Part shown: one piece after another, positions 11,566-23,343 of the stretch | Position numbering within the stretch: position 1 is the stretch's first letter | Layout: every line of letters starts with the position of its first letter | NCBI GenBank assembly: GCA_947683625.1 | Contig: CANTUR010000126.1 | Coordinates: 3,402,924 to 3,466,923 of the forward strand | Length of the DNA stretch: 64,000 nucleotides | Source: Mallotus nudiflorus | Taxonomy: Eukaryota > Streptophyta > Magnoliopsida > Malpighiales > Euphorbiaceae | Direction of reading: 5' to 3' | Position numbers and translations under genes: made by a program | Notes under the pieces: generated by a model | What the model saw: only the letters and a program-made list of their open reading frames with translations | The model's database searches: none | What the model was told of the DNA's origin: nothing

Positions 11566-12075
11566 TTAAAGTGGAAGATAAGTACAGAGGAGTTGAAAAC
11601 GCGCAATGGACAAGGGCTTAGTAAAGAGATCAAGAAGTTGAGATGCAATAGGAAGAAAGCAGACAATGATAGCGCTAAACGACACTTGTTCTTGCATGAA
11701 GTGATAATCAAGTTCTATATGCTTCATGCGAGCATGAAAAACCAGATTTAAGGATAGATATATGGCCCTAACGTTATCACACCACAAAGTACATGAAGGA
11801 AGAGGGAAACCAAGTTCCTTCAACAAGGATCAAAGCCATAAGAATTCAACAATGGTATTGGTGATGGATTTATACTCACTTTCGATGGAAGATTAGGCAA
11901 TTGTTGGTTGCTTTTTAGCTTACCATGAGATTAAGGAATTTCCAAGAAATATGGCATACCTAGTAGTGGAATGATGATCATCAGGATCCCATCCCTAGTG
12001 GCTATCTGCATAACAGTGAATATCAAAAGAGAATTTGGTGTCAAAGGATAGTCCATGATACAGGGTACTTGAAGA
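11566..12075 (-). pseudogene. copia RNase H fragment
   Basis: The minus-strand translation of 11826-11566 contains LWCDNVRAIYLSLNLVFHAR and MKHIELDYHFMQEQ, the C-terminal part of a copia RNase H. Upstream (to about 12075) are pieces of the same domain, including STTRYAIFLGNSLISW and a degenerate AKKQPTIA-SSIESEYK. Several stops interrupt it. It lies directly against the end of integrase with no reverse transcriptase in between. Confidence 0.8.
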
Positions 12076-12079
12076 GTTA

Positions 12080-13169
12080 GCCAATGAGCAGAATTGGTAG
12101 GAGATACGAAAGGACTAAACTAATATGTTTAAAAGGGAAAGACAGTCTCATCAAAGTGCACATGACGAGTGATAAAAACACGACCTGAAGTATGATCAAA
12201 ACATAAGTGACCATAATGATTTGGAGACTAACCGAGATAAACACATTGACAACTTCGAAAAGCAAATTTATGAGAATTGTATGGGTGAAGGTAGGGATAA
12301 ATTGCACACCCAAAAACTTTACAATTTAAATAATCATGTGGTTTTTTATATAAAAGAACAAACGGAACTTGGTTTTTAATATTGGTGTTTGGCATTTGAT
12401 TAATGGATTTGACAGTTATAAAGAATGCATAAGACCAATATTTGAAGGGTATGGATGCATGGGCAAGCAATGTGAGGCCTGGGTCAACAATGTGTTGAAT
12501 TTTCCGTTCGGCCTACCCATTTTGCTCGTGAGTGTACGGGCAGGCTATTCGTTGAATGATGCCAGCAATTTAAAAGTAGAAGTTAAGTTTTTGAAACTCT
12601 CCTCCCTAATCGGAATGTACTGCTTTAATATAACATTAAAATTGCATTTTGACATAAGCCTTAAAATTTTTAAAAATAAGAAACACATCACTTTTGTTGC
12701 GTAAGGGGAAAATCCATGTAAAACGGGTGAAGTCATCAACAAATAATACAAAGTAATGAAATCCTAAGTTACTGAGAACTAGGGAAGGACCCCAGACATC
12801 AGTGTGTATTATTTTAAATGGAGAACAACTAGAATGAATAACTAAGGCAAAAGGAAGTTTTTCCATTTTTCCAAGACGACAAGAGGCACAAGGAGATGAT
12901 CGAACAAATGAAGAAGAGACTGGAAGGTTGGATTTATTGGTGATAGAAGACATAACAAATGAATAAGGATGGCCAAGGCAGGCATGCCAAGTGTGGAAAG
13001 GAATAGATTGGTAAAGAAGGGTGTGAGGGCGGGGAGGAGACAAAGTATAAAGTCCATTATTGATCTGTCCTTGTAAAAAGGTTGCCCTGCTCTTCTTATC
13101 CTTAACCAAAACAATAAGTAGGGTAAAATTCAAGGAAACATCCATTGTCAGAGGCAAGTTTCTAAACAA
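12080..13169 (-). pseudogene. copia integrase
   Basis: The minus strand encodes a GAG-pre-integrase zinc-binding segment (WHACLGHP ... CASCRLGKMEK, about 13050-12850). The integrase core follows, with IIHTDVWGPS (first catalytic Asp) and YFVLFVDDFTRFTWIFPL (second Asp region). Downstream are PFKYWSYAFFITVKSIN and the C-terminal KVFGCAIYPYLHPYNSHKFA. Frame changes near 12540 and 12470 break it into pieces. The frame ends at VHFDETVFPFKH near 12125, where the deletion that removed reverse transcriptase begins. Confidence 0.85.
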
Positions 13170-13199
13170 ACAAAAGAGATTTAGATAAAGCTAGAACAT

Positions 13200-13420
13200 A
13201 TAAAACCTCATTAAGTTTCAGATTAATATTTGTAATTAAAGGTAAAGAAGCTACACCTGTATGAGAAATCGATAGGGAGTGTCCATTGCCAATTGTAACA
13301 TGATCTCCACCTTTATATGCTTGCGAGTGAGAAAGAATTTAAAAAAGTGGTGTCATATGGTGGGTCACACCTGTATCTATAATCCAAGAGTTGTTAGAGG
13401 GAAGAGAAAAAGAAAAAGAG
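13200..13420 (-). pseudogene. copia aspartic protease
   Basis: The minus strand at about 13384-13353 reads IIDTGVTHHM, the catalytic DTG followed by the THHMT pattern of copia proteases. LITNINLKLNEVLYV downstream is the usual end of this domain. Stops occur between it and integrase. Confidence 0.8.
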
Positions 13421-13479
13421 CCTAGATATAGTGGTGGATAGGCTTGTGAGTGCCAAGTGACATTGGTTTAAGGTCTACT

Positions 13480-14328
13480 ATGAGACTGTGGTTCATAATA
13501 GCAACGAAACCAATCAACGGTGTGATTTGTAAATCCAAATATTTAACACTTGTGTTTGCCATTATTGTTGAGAAAAGAAGGGTTGAACCTAGTGTTGGAA
13601 GGGCAAGGTAAAGGGGAGAAAGATGGACGGTGTGCAGGTAAGGAGGATAGGCGAATGGTCAGGTGAGCAGCAGGTGAGGTTGTGTAGCTTTTAAGCAAGA
13701 TTTCATTGGAGAGAAGTTAGTTGTATAGCTTAAAGAAGGTTACATGATCAGAATAGAGATTTAAGGCAGATACAATAGGTTAAAATTTGATACCTATGTT
13801 CTTATATATTATAGCATTGAATTCAGCTAATGAAAGGACTTTTTCGGCAGTAGCAAGTACATCTAACAGTGCTTTTGCTTTCTGAAGATACTGAGCGATG
13901 TCCATGTCATAATTCTTAAGCTCCTAGAGTTCAACATACATTTGGAGTTGATGATTCTAAGATACAGAACCAAAGGCACTCTTTAGTGCTTTCAAAGCAG
14001 AAAATGAGGAGGTGCATCTAATTACGTAAGATTAAACCTCTTCAGTTAAAGTGGATACAATCCATGATAGGAGAAATTGGTCTTGTTTAAACCACTGAGT
14101 GTACTCAAGATTGGGAATGGTTTCATTAGAATTATTTTGAGACGTAATGGTTGTGGTTGGAGGCGGTGTGCCAATAATCAATTCATTCATGTTATGAAAA
14201 TTCAGAAGAGGAATAAACTAGGTCTTCCAAGCAATAAAGTTTCTTAAAGATAGCTTGATAGCAAAACTATAGTTTGTTGTGGCAACAATGGTTGAATTTA
14301 TTGAAGTTGGGACAATTTCCAATGTCAT
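13480..14328 (-). pseudogene. copia gag
   Basis: Gag begins at the ATG at 14328, shortly after the PBS (MTLEIVPTSIN). The UBN2-type gag features NYSFAIKLSLRNFIAWK, TQWFKQDQFLLSWIVSTLTE and YDMDIAQYLQKAKALLD follow. A degenerate zinc knuckle (CxFGFTNHTVDWFR) lies near 13500-13560. In-frame stops, several of them at expected Trp or Gln codons, make it a pseudogene. Confidence 0.8.
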
Positions 14329-14337
14329 GGTGATAAA

Positions 14338-14349
14338 GCTCTGATACCA
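14338..14349 (-). other. primer binding site of the copia element
   Basis: The minus strand reads TGGTATCAGAGC, complementary to the 3' end of initiator tRNA-Met, the standard primer of plant copia elements. It abuts the 5' LTR. Confidence 0.92.
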
Positions 14350-14578
14350 TGAAATGATTAGTAAACAAATGGAAAATAATTTTGATTCTCTGCACTTTTT
14401 TTAACATTCAGTACAAAGTATTTATAATACAAATACATGGTTACAAAGAGAAATAGATAAATACAAACGTAAATGATAACTATGAGAGTAGATAAATACT
14501 AAGTAAATGACATATATCAGTAATATATATTAGCATATATTAGAGGTAACCAATGTAATTAGGAAGTGGCATTAACCA
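14350..14578 (-). repeat. 5' LTR of the copia element
   Basis: A 229-bp LTR that aligns with 11325-11542 with small indels. On the minus strand it ends CATTTCA directly before the PBS. Confidence 0.85.
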
Positions 14579-14583
14579 ATATT

Positions 14584-15001
14584 TGGTGTCACTAGACAAA
14601 ACAAGCAATATAGATAGGAAAAAGTATGGAGAAATACTTTATGACTTTTTCATTTTATTATTAAAAGCATATATTTTTTATAATTTTTCAGTATTTTATA
14701 ATCAATTTAGTTTTTATTATTATAAAACATGTGGTTTTCAATACTCATATTTTTTTTCTTTCCACAATCAAAAATTTAGATTTTTTTAAACTATATAATA
14801 GGATTGAATAGAAAAAAATTTTATGATAGTTTTACACATTAAAGATGACACATAAGTTACATATCGAAATCTTAATCTATTAATATTTTGAAGGAAGTTA
14901 TATCAGTTAATTATTCAACTTTCCGCATTAAACATATGTTAATTGTTAGAAGTCAAATAACTACCTACTAATATATATATAAAGAAATTAATCATTATAT
15001 T
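14584..15001. other. intergenic, AT-rich
   Basis: No gene or repeat recognised. A 68-residue open frame here is low complexity (Tyr/Phe-rich) and I do not accept it. Confidence 0.6.
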
Positions 15002-15010
15002 TTTTTAAAA

Positions 15011-16022
15011 GGACAATGGTCCCATTTATTCTCAACTATATATCAATTTTGTAGATAATCTTCTGTTTTAATTTGTATCAATTTAGATAGTTAATTTTTC
15101 AATTTCTTTCAGTTTTATCCAACTTTTAATTGTTTTGTATAACTGCTGACGTGGCTTGCTAATGTGTCAAAAACAGTGTTGACGAGGTAAGGATATCAAA
15201 ACAGTGTCATTTTAATCAAGACTAATATAAAAAACAGTCAGTTTAGTTTGGTTAAAAATATATATAAAAAAAACTAAAATGAAGATATTTAAAAAGAACT
15301 AAACTCAATTGAACAAATGTCAAGACCAAATTGAACCGAACTGAAATGATTTGGTTCAATTTGGTTGGCTTATTCAATTTGACTTTTTTATTTTGCAATT
15401 TTGTATGTATTGGATTTATGTAATTTTATACTATTTTAATAATATTTATGAGATCTATTATTGTCCATTTTTTATATTTATTTTATTTGTTAATTTTTTA
15501 GAAAATCAACTAAACCGATTTTCTAAAATGAATTTAAATATTTTTTGTTTGAATTTTTTGGTATTAAATAATTTTATTAAGAGTTTTAAATATTTAAAAA
15601 TGATGTTGTTGATTTATTTTGAAATATTAGTAATAAACCGATCAAATCAAACTATAAACACCATATAATTTAAAATATTTTAAAAATTTAATTCGGTTCA
15701 GTTTAATTTTATATTTTACAATAAAAACCAAACTTACCTGAAAGTATTTTGGTTATTTTAAAGTAAAAACCTTACTAAATTTTTTACTATTTAAATTTAA
15801 TTGAACCAATTTAATTTTCAGTTATTTTTTACTCCCTCCTAGTTGCCCCGTCAGTACTATCTTTGACACGTTAATAAGCCACATCACCAATTACACATGC
15901 CAAATGAATGTTGGATAAAATTGACAAAAGTCAAAAAGTTGATTGACTAAATTGATACAAAATAAAATATAGAATTATTTAGAAAATTGGTCAATAGTTG
16001 AGGATAAATTAGACTATTTTCC
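15011..16022. mobile_element. Mutator-type MITE with 9-bp target duplication
   Basis: An element of 1012 bp. The left end GGACAATGGTCCCATTTATT and the reverse-complemented right end GGAAAATAGTCTAATTTATC open an inverted repeat of about 190 bp, which also includes TGTATCAATTTAG and GTGGCTTNNTAA-GTGTCAAA. The perfect 9-mer TTTTTAAAA flanks it at 15002-15010 and 16023-16031, as expected for Mutator-like elements. The interior has words such as TTTGGTTCAATTTGGTT but no transposase. A 105-residue AT-rich open frame inside (15351-15668) is not convincing. Confidence 0.85.
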
Positions 16023-16067
16023 TTTTTAAAAGCAACCCCAAACTTGAGAACTTAAAACTACATTGAG

Positions 16068-16193
16068 TGGTCAACCCTCCTAGGGAGGAATGATCAAGAG
16101 GCCATTCCATTCATGGAGTTGGCACCTAAGGGGAGGGGTTCGGATCCCCCTCCCCTCTCTTGTGTAAAAAAAAATAAAAAATAAAATAAAATA
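16068..16193 (+). mobile_element. tRNA-type SINE with target duplication
   Basis: A body of about 100 bp ends in an A-rich tail (16166-16193). GGTTCGGATCC at 16137-16147 is one base off the polymerase III box B consensus GGTTCGANNCC. A weak box A candidate, TGATCAAGAGG, lies about 46 bp upstream. Flanking 14-mers AAAACTACATTGAG (16054-16067) and AAAACTGCATTAAG (16194-16207) match at 12 positions and are best read as a target duplication. The element starts 36 bp from the end of the neighbouring Mutator MITE's duplication. Confidence 0.6.
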
Positions 16194-16207
16194 AAAACTG
16201 CATTAAG

Positions 16208-17513
16208 TAAGTTTTATTAAAGCGAATCCCAAAACTTCATTGTTGGTTATTCTATTTGAACCCAAAAAGATAAATTTATAACTAATGCCAGTATGCTTCA
16301 AAGGGCAACTGTATTCAACCAAATGGTGATCATTAGAAAAGTTATTGCATATCTTGTTATACATACACCACATACAAATAAAGAGGAAGATGAAGCGAGA
16401 GATGGTGATGATGATGATGATGATGGAGAAGATGGTGACAAGGTGGGGTGTAGTAATGTGTGTTGGGGAGTGGTGGATTAGGGTTTTTTTTTTTTTTGAA
16501 GGTGTTTGAGTGGTGTTGGGGTTGGTGTTGATGGAAGGAGACAAGAAATGAAAGGAGAGACTATAGTTGTTTTTTTAGCATTGGACAATAGAAAGAACAA
16601 AGTTTATTTTGAAAGGACCATCTTGTCCTCTATAAACAATATATACTGAAAAGAAACAAATCCATGAGGCATCTCTTGAAAACCAAGAACAAAAATAAGT
16701 AAAATATAAAATATATATTGATTAAAATGGTAAGTAGCTTAGTTTTTTAAGTAAAATTTCTAATGCAAGTTTTATATATGAAAAAATTAGATAACGTAAA
16801 AATTTTATTTTCTTTACACTGATGAATCAATATTTTAAAATAATCGAAATTATTAAATATATATTAAAGATATTAAATAAAATAAAATAAAAAATATGCT
16901 TTCCTTCTATCAAAGGGGATCAACAAGAGAGTTGCCTTCTTCTCCATGTATATATTTTTCTCTTATCTCTCCATGTGCCTTTGTCTTGTCCTCAAATTGA
17001 GAACCATCTAAATCAACAGCCCCCCCAATCTTTACCTTAATCTTCGTATGCTACAAGACAACGCCCACTTTCATTAGTTTTTTTTTTTCTTCTTCTATGA
17101 CCAATTTGACCCTTCCACTTGGCCTTCTGATATTGCGGACAATTCTCTTCATTTTGTGGTGTCTATAGGCTCAAAAACTTGGTTTTAGGTTACTTTCATA
17201 GTCGTATAAACAAAGTAGACAAGTACATGTCTTGGAACATATGGAAGGGCATAATTGTACATTAAAAATAATTAAGAGTAGTGGGATGAGGAGCTCCTAT
17301 GCTTTTCACTTGTATATATATTTGGTCATTTCCATGAAAAGTAGTAAAGTCTCTTTTGGTATTTTGCAGTTAGATTTGCTTTCTTTTGTCCTGCCTCACC
17401 TAAGTGGCTCCCATTGCCTATCACCTCCCTCACCACCATACCATCTTTGTAAGGTGCCCCCCTAGGTATTATTACAATTAATACACGTAAGTAGCAAATT
17501 AATGTTGTTCATG
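16208..17513. other. intergenic, no gene recognised
   Basis: Contains a (GAT)n microsatellite at about 16398-16430 and a T-run near 16485-16497. Open frames over the microsatellite on both strands are repeat translations. A pyrimidine-rich stretch lies around 16920-17110. No gene can be supported. Confidence 0.5.
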
Positions 17514-17524
17514 TAGAAGTTTTA

Positions 17525-17892
17525 GGCTTAATACATCATAATTTTATGTTCTTATCACTTTTGTCAATTTGACATTTTAACTTATAGTTTTTCCATTTTA
17601 GTACCTGAATTTAACTAAAATGCAATTTTAAAACACATATCAGCACACCTGATATAAAATAGTGAATTAACATGTGCTACATATTAAGAATTTGATTGAT
17701 CAAAAGTTGCAATTGAAGTGTCAAACTAATAAAAAATGACAAATACATGAGGTGATATAGATGTATTGTATCATTAGATTCATCAAATTACTGCATTTTA
17801 GACGAGTTTAAGTGTTAAAATGATAAAATTATAAGTTGAGGTGTCAAATTGACAAACTGTATCAAGTACAAGGAGTTACAAATGTATTACGC
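17525..17892. mobile_element. Mutator-type MITE with 11-bp target duplication
   Basis: A 368-bp element. The left end reads GGCTTAATACATCATAATTT and the right end in reverse complement GCGTAATACATTTGTAACTC. The inverted repeat extends over about 110 bp through TTGTCAATTTGACA and CATTTTAGTACC or CATTTTAACACT. TAGAAGTTTTA occurs perfectly on both sides (17514-17524 and 17893-17903), in the 9-11 bp range of Mutator-like elements. There is no coding sequence. Confidence 0.85.
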
Positions 17893-19772
17893 TAGAAGTT
17901 TTATGATTTCAATATAATCACTATCATAAATTCAATAAATATTTCATTAATATCACTTAATAATAGTTGGTTTAGTAATAGTGGATGAGATAGTAATATA
18001 GTGATTATATCATTTTAAGGACATAAAATGCATAAAATTAATTTTCACCTAATTAGAATTATATTTTGTTGCACATTATTAATTAAAAAAATCACTTAAT
18101 TAACAATATGAATACATGATGGAGCATTTATATCATATTAAAAGAATTTAATGTATCAAATGGATTAAATAAAATATGGCTCACAATACTAAAAAATTAC
18201 TTATCAAATGTTATTATTAGTATTAGTGACCAAGGACATTGGTTGTCAATACTGACTTTATATTCCCCCCACCATTTAAATGTCCACATAGAGCAATGTT
18301 TCCTCAAATTTATTCTCTGCTTTCTTTTAATTACTGGTTGCTACACAACAGAAAGCAAACAAAGATTATGATGTAATATATATGTTGTAGCCCTATCGCA
18401 TCCTATCCCCTCATGCAATGACCATCATATATGGGACATGAGCTTGTCGAGCATAGCCACACTACAGACATAACGCATAATAGTTATCTCTGCATGCATA
18501 TGCAGTTCACGTGGCTCTCCATTGTGGTGGTCGGGTCGTTTCCTGATTGGGTCCCAAATTTCTCTAATTATTGTTTTATGGTTAAAATTTGTTAGTTGCT
18601 TTGTACTTATCTGTTACCCTCTTCTACTATAATTATCATTATTTTTATTATCAAAAAATTTAAATTACTTTGCACAATTAATTTTATTTATGCTATTGCG
18701 TCATTTAAATTCTTCTTTTTTTTCTTTTTAATAACGGAAGTTATTCATCATAAAGTTTTGATATGATAGGTCCAATTTTAAATATATCATACATAAGTAA
18801 GCGTCATGTTATAATTTATTTTTTACTTTATTTCATATATTTTTATAAATATATATTGTTTGCTAATAATATCATTAATCCTAAAATTATATAAGCATTT
18901 TTTACAATTAAATTTTATTATTTAAGTTTTATAATAACTATTAACTCAATAAAATAATTTCAAAAAATTTAAAAATTTTAAATTTTTTTTAAATTATTAT
19001 TTTATTAACAATAATAAATAAAATTAATTAAATATTTTAATTATTTTTAAACATAAAATTTCATTAATATCATAAATAAATAAATATCTTTTATACTTAC
19101 ATAAATTCAATTAGTTTTGCCAATATTATAATTTATATTATATTTTAAATAAAATTCAAACTCAATTATATCCCAATTAAATGATTTAAAAATATTTCAT
19201 TAAATTAGGCTATTTTATAAAAATATTTGAAGAATAACATATTTTAAATAATAAGTTTATTTGTTATTACTAAATATAATTTATTTAAGATAAAATAAAA
19301 AATATTATATTTTTTCTTAAATTAATTATATTTTATTATAACAATTAAAATTATAATAAAAATATGTTAAATTATTTTATTTCTAATTTAAAGAAATTTT
19401 TTTAAAAGTTTGTCCACTCAAATTTTATCGAGTTTAGAAATTTTTATAAAATCTAACACAAATTATAATATGAAAAAAAAAACTAAATGACTTTTATCCT
19501 TATAAAAAATATTTATTCATTTATGATATTTTAATTGTAATTATATAGTTAAACATAACTAAGACTATTTAATTAATTCTCTTTATCTTGCGAATATAAT
19601 TAATAATTTAAGAAAAAAATTAATTTTTATTTTTATTTTTTAAAATTATTTTAATAACTTATATAGTTATTATAAAAGTAAAATAATAAGGAATTCACAA
19701 ATAAAAATAATAATATTATTTATTTAAAATATTTAAAATATTTAAAATAATATTTTTATAATTTTAGGATTG

Positions 19773-19774
<2 letters not shown>

Positions 19775-19834
<60 letters not shown>
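19775..19834. repeat. (AT)n microsatellite
   Basis: About 60 bp of AT dinucleotides. Confidence 0.95.
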
Positions 19835-19837
<3 letters not shown>

Positions 19838-20050
19838 GAATTGACTAATATATAAAACTAACAGAAATTTTTTTTTCAAAGTTTATTGGATTTAATTATA
19901 AAAAAAATTTTAAACATAATTGAAAATTTTATAGCTTACAGGACTAACAATCCTGTTATACATATATTATTTTTGTGTGGAAGAATTAATGAAAAGTACA
20001 AAAACTGCCCTATCCTTCTGTAAATCTTGAGTGCAAACTCAACTTACGAT

Positions 20051-20137
20051 GCTTTTTTTTTTTTTTTTTTTTGGAGGGGTTTTTGAAATAATAAGCTTAC
20101 ATTATTCTTTCCCAAAAAAAAAAAAAAAAAAAAAAAA
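20051..20137. repeat. poly(T)/poly(A) inverted pair
   Basis: A run of about 22 T is followed roughly 40 bp later by a run of about 23 A, so the single strand could fold into a perfect A-T hairpin. The spacer contains GGAGGGG and AAGCTT. Run lengths may carry sequencing error. Confidence 0.6.
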
Positions 20138-21740
20138 CTATTAGTAATTAATGACTTTTTCTTCTCATATATATTTTTTTATTTAGATCACTACTATTTA
20201 AAATATATTAAACTCTAATTAATTTAATTTAATTTAAATAAAATTATAAAAATAGTAAAAAAATTTAAATAATTAATCTAATATAACTATATATATCATG
20301 AATGAAATACTAACCATCACTTAAATAAAAATCATCTTTTATCAGCTAATATTAACAATTATTGGTCTCTTGACAGAAACTCTATTATACTTATTTCTTG
20401 CCCACTTTGCCACACATATAAATATATAATTCACTCAGAAAATTACCAACTTGCCGTAAAAATATATTCCTTTATCATATTTATTGATTTTTCTTTTAAA
20501 CTGGTGTTTTTGCATTTGTTGTTTTTTTTTTTTCGATCTCTAATTAGCTTGCTTTCGTATATAGTTTTGACAATTAGTTACTAATATTTTAAAAAATATA
20601 TCTTTAAAAATATTTTGAGCAGGGTTAAAAATTAAAAATTATCATAAGAATTTTATTAGAAAAAATAAAGGGGAAAATGGGATGGCTTCTGAAACCAATT
20701 ATACGGGTGATAAATGAGAATGAGAATTGAGAAATGACTTTCTTTCCATATATTTTGCCATTGTCATTCATAATTTATCATCAAAATCAGATTCTTCATA
20801 AAAAATTCAACCTTCTCATTGTGATCAAATTGAACATTTGTATCTAAAAAAATCTCTACCAGAATGATCAAAACTATTTACCAACATGTAATGTAGGTAT
20901 ATCCTTTTGCAAGTTTCTTAAGTTCAAAATTCATACAAGTCAAGATACAAGTGGATCAAATTCAAATCTATAATTATTACATATCTAACAACTTGGAGGC
21001 TCCATATGTGCTTGAAGGAAACAACTCAAAAAGTTTGCCATAGTTATGGTAAATGAATACATATGTCATGTCTTAGACATCAGAACAAACATGTGACTTT
21101 GACACAAGAGTCAATCTATAAATCAATATGCATATGTAATTTGTTGTCTTTATTTGGCAGTCACAATAACTTTTTTTTTTCTTTCAAAAGTACAAGACAA
21201 TTGATGATGATATCTATTCATTTAAATGAAATAATAATAATAATTCTCTTAATTAAAATTTTGAATTCAAATCTTATATATAATTACTCTATTTAACTTG
21301 AATTTCTAAATAGTTAGTCTTTACAGCTACAAGGAATCAAATACAAAATAATAATAAGTAAGAAGCATTATACAGGGCTTAAATTAAAAATTACCATTTT
21401 ACAGTTTTGTTTTTATCATTCAAATTGAAGATGTGAACCCCTCTTCGCCATCTAACCTAAAATCTGTTAACTTTAAACAAGATTACTAATATTGCTCATT
21501 AATTTAAAGAAGTTTTATCTTATTACTAGATTAAATCACCAATTAATATATATATTCCTTCGATTAATTGTAATCTAATTAATATTTCTATAAATATAAA
21601 TTTCAAGAACATATCTTAAGACTCCTATACATGCCAAGAGCTACCATTAATCTTAATTCTATAATGCGTAAAAACAGAAAAGAAAACAACAACTTGCACT
21701 AATTAATAAGATGAAATTATAGACATAAAAATTATTAGTT

Positions 21741-21766
21741 ATATATATATATATATATATATATAT
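21741..21766. repeat. (AT)n microsatellite
   Basis: About 26 bp of AT dinucleotides. Confidence 0.9.
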
Positions 21767-21933
21767 CTAATAATCCTCTTAAATGCTTTCCCTTTTAACT
21801 TATACCAAAATTTGGACAGTCTTTTTCCTACTTTAGAGCTAATGATTTTTGTATATATTATATATATAAAAGCAAGATGCTTTTGGTTTCGACCTTAGCA
21901 GATAACATCATTTTCAATCAGAAGCTGCCCATG

Positions 21934-21934
<1 letters not shown>

Positions 21935-21983
<49 letters not shown>
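21935..21983. repeat. (AT)n microsatellite
   Basis: About 49 bp of AT dinucleotides. A short open frame across it is an artefact. Confidence 0.95.
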
Positions 21984-21985
<2 letters not shown>

Positions 21986-22454
21986 TTAGGTTAAATCGAC
22001 ACCGACGTTTTGTTTTTGTATTTTTTTCAACTTTTGCTGTGTCTCATTGGCCATTTAATTATGTTATAAGGTAAGATTTCAAAATCTTTAGCGATAAGGA
22101 ATATTGTTTGCTGCCACTACAAGCCATGAACATGTAAAATAACCAATAAGACAATTGAGGGATTAAATATGTATATTTTTTCTTTGGTTCGTTTAGACAA
22201 AAGAAAACTTAGATCAATGTCTATGTAGTACATTTTATGTCTTATCATATATAATTTGAATTGAGTTACCAATAATTAGTTGAAAATTATTTGTAGTCAA
22301 GATATTGAACCCTAACATCCCACAAAACCTGTTTGTTTTTTTTCCCTAACCTATATCAATCGTTTATGAACTTGAAAATGATCAATAATTACTAAATCAA
22401 GAAAACCAAAAAGAAGAATGATTTGGAATTATGAAAAGACTTAACTAATTGTGA

Positions 22455-23280
22455 CAGATGGACTCATCCGTCATAAAATTAATGACGGATGGAATTGTTC
22501 GTCACAAAATTAATGATGGATGGACTCGTCTCATAAATTTGGAGGGATATTAAATATGTGAAACAAAAATAGGAAAAAAGAAAGAAAAAAATTGAAAATT
22601 AGTGACAAACTCATCGATCACAAAATTAGTAACGAACGAACTCATCTGTTACAAATTTGAAGGAAAACGGAATATGAGATTAAAAAAATGGAGGAAGAAA
22701 ATTGAAAATTAGTGACGGCCTTCCATCATAAAATTAGTAAAGAATGACAAAATTAGTGATGAATTTGTGACAAATGAGTCTTCCATCACAAAATTTTATG
22801 ACGGATGGATTCGTTAGTAAAAAAATTATTAACAGACATACTCATCCATCATTGTCCGTCACAAAATTAGTGACGGTCATCACTAAATTAATGATGGCCG
22901 GGCTTGTCTATCACAAAATTAGTGACAATTGTCCGTCACTAAAATAGTGACAAATTTTTAAGTTTGTCACTAAGTTTTTTTTTTAAATAGAAAAATAAAA
23001 AATTAATTAAATTCATCACTAAATTAGTGACTGATTAGTGATGTATATCAAAATTCATCAATAAATTAGTTATGGATTTATTCATCACTAAATTTGTGAG
23101 GGATTCTAAATTCGTCAGTAATTGGCAATGGATTAGTAATGGATTATAAATTCGTCGCTAATTATTGAATGAATTGGTGACAGATTATAGATCTATCTCA
23201 AATGTCTTCTAAATATAATTTTTTTTCCATTAAAAAATTGTGTCGAATTTTATATCTGTCACTAATATTGCCGCTAAGCC
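22455..23280. repeat. array of GTGACGGA-type direct and inverted motifs
   Basis: About 0.8 kb packed with variants of GTGACGGA, TCCGTCAC and ATTCGTCACTAA in both orientations, separated by AAATTAGT-like words. Such motif-dense subterminal DNA is typical of plant CACTA elements and their deletion derivatives, but I could not find a CACTA terminus or target duplication at either side. The assignment to CACTA is therefore inference. Confidence 0.55.
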
Positions 23281-23284
23281 CTAC

Positions 23285-23285
<1 letters not shown>

Positions 23286-23342
<57 letters not shown>
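23286..23342. repeat. (TTA)n microsatellite
   Basis: About 57 bp of uninterrupted TTA/ATT trinucleotides, immediately right of the motif array. Confidence 0.95.

Positions 23343-23343
<1 letters not shown>

Larger units (their letters stand above)
11325..14578 (-). mobile_element. Ty1/copia LTR retrotransposon lacking reverse transcriptase
   Basis: A minus-oriented element of about 3.25 kb with 5' LTR 14350-14578, PBS 14338-14349, gag, protease, integrase, an RNase H fragment, a polypurine tract and 3' LTR 11325-11542. The hexamer AATATT occurs on both sides (11320-11325 and 14578-14583), giving a 5-bp target duplication once the terminal base is shared. The domain order protease-integrase-RNase H is that of copia. 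Autonomous copies are usually about 5 kb; here the reverse transcriptase is missing and the remaining genes carry stops, so this copy is dead and non-autonomous. Confidence 0.9.
17904..22449. other. gene-empty AT-rich intergenic DNA
   Basis: No gene or recognisable transposon protein. A somewhat GC-richer segment at 18370-18560 has no open frame of note. It contains (AT)n microsatellites at 19775-19834, 21741-21766 and 21935-21983, and a T-run/A-run pair at 20051-20137. Confidence 0.6.

Noticed and set aside
16130..16150. Possible tRNA gene from the GGTTCGGATCC box
   Set aside because: No cloverleaf can be drawn upstream; the A-tail and flanking duplication fit a SINE better.
16203..16544. 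113-residue minus-strand frame and a plus-strand frame over the (GAT)n tract
   Set aside because: Low-complexity translations of a microsatellite and a T-run; no recognisable domain.
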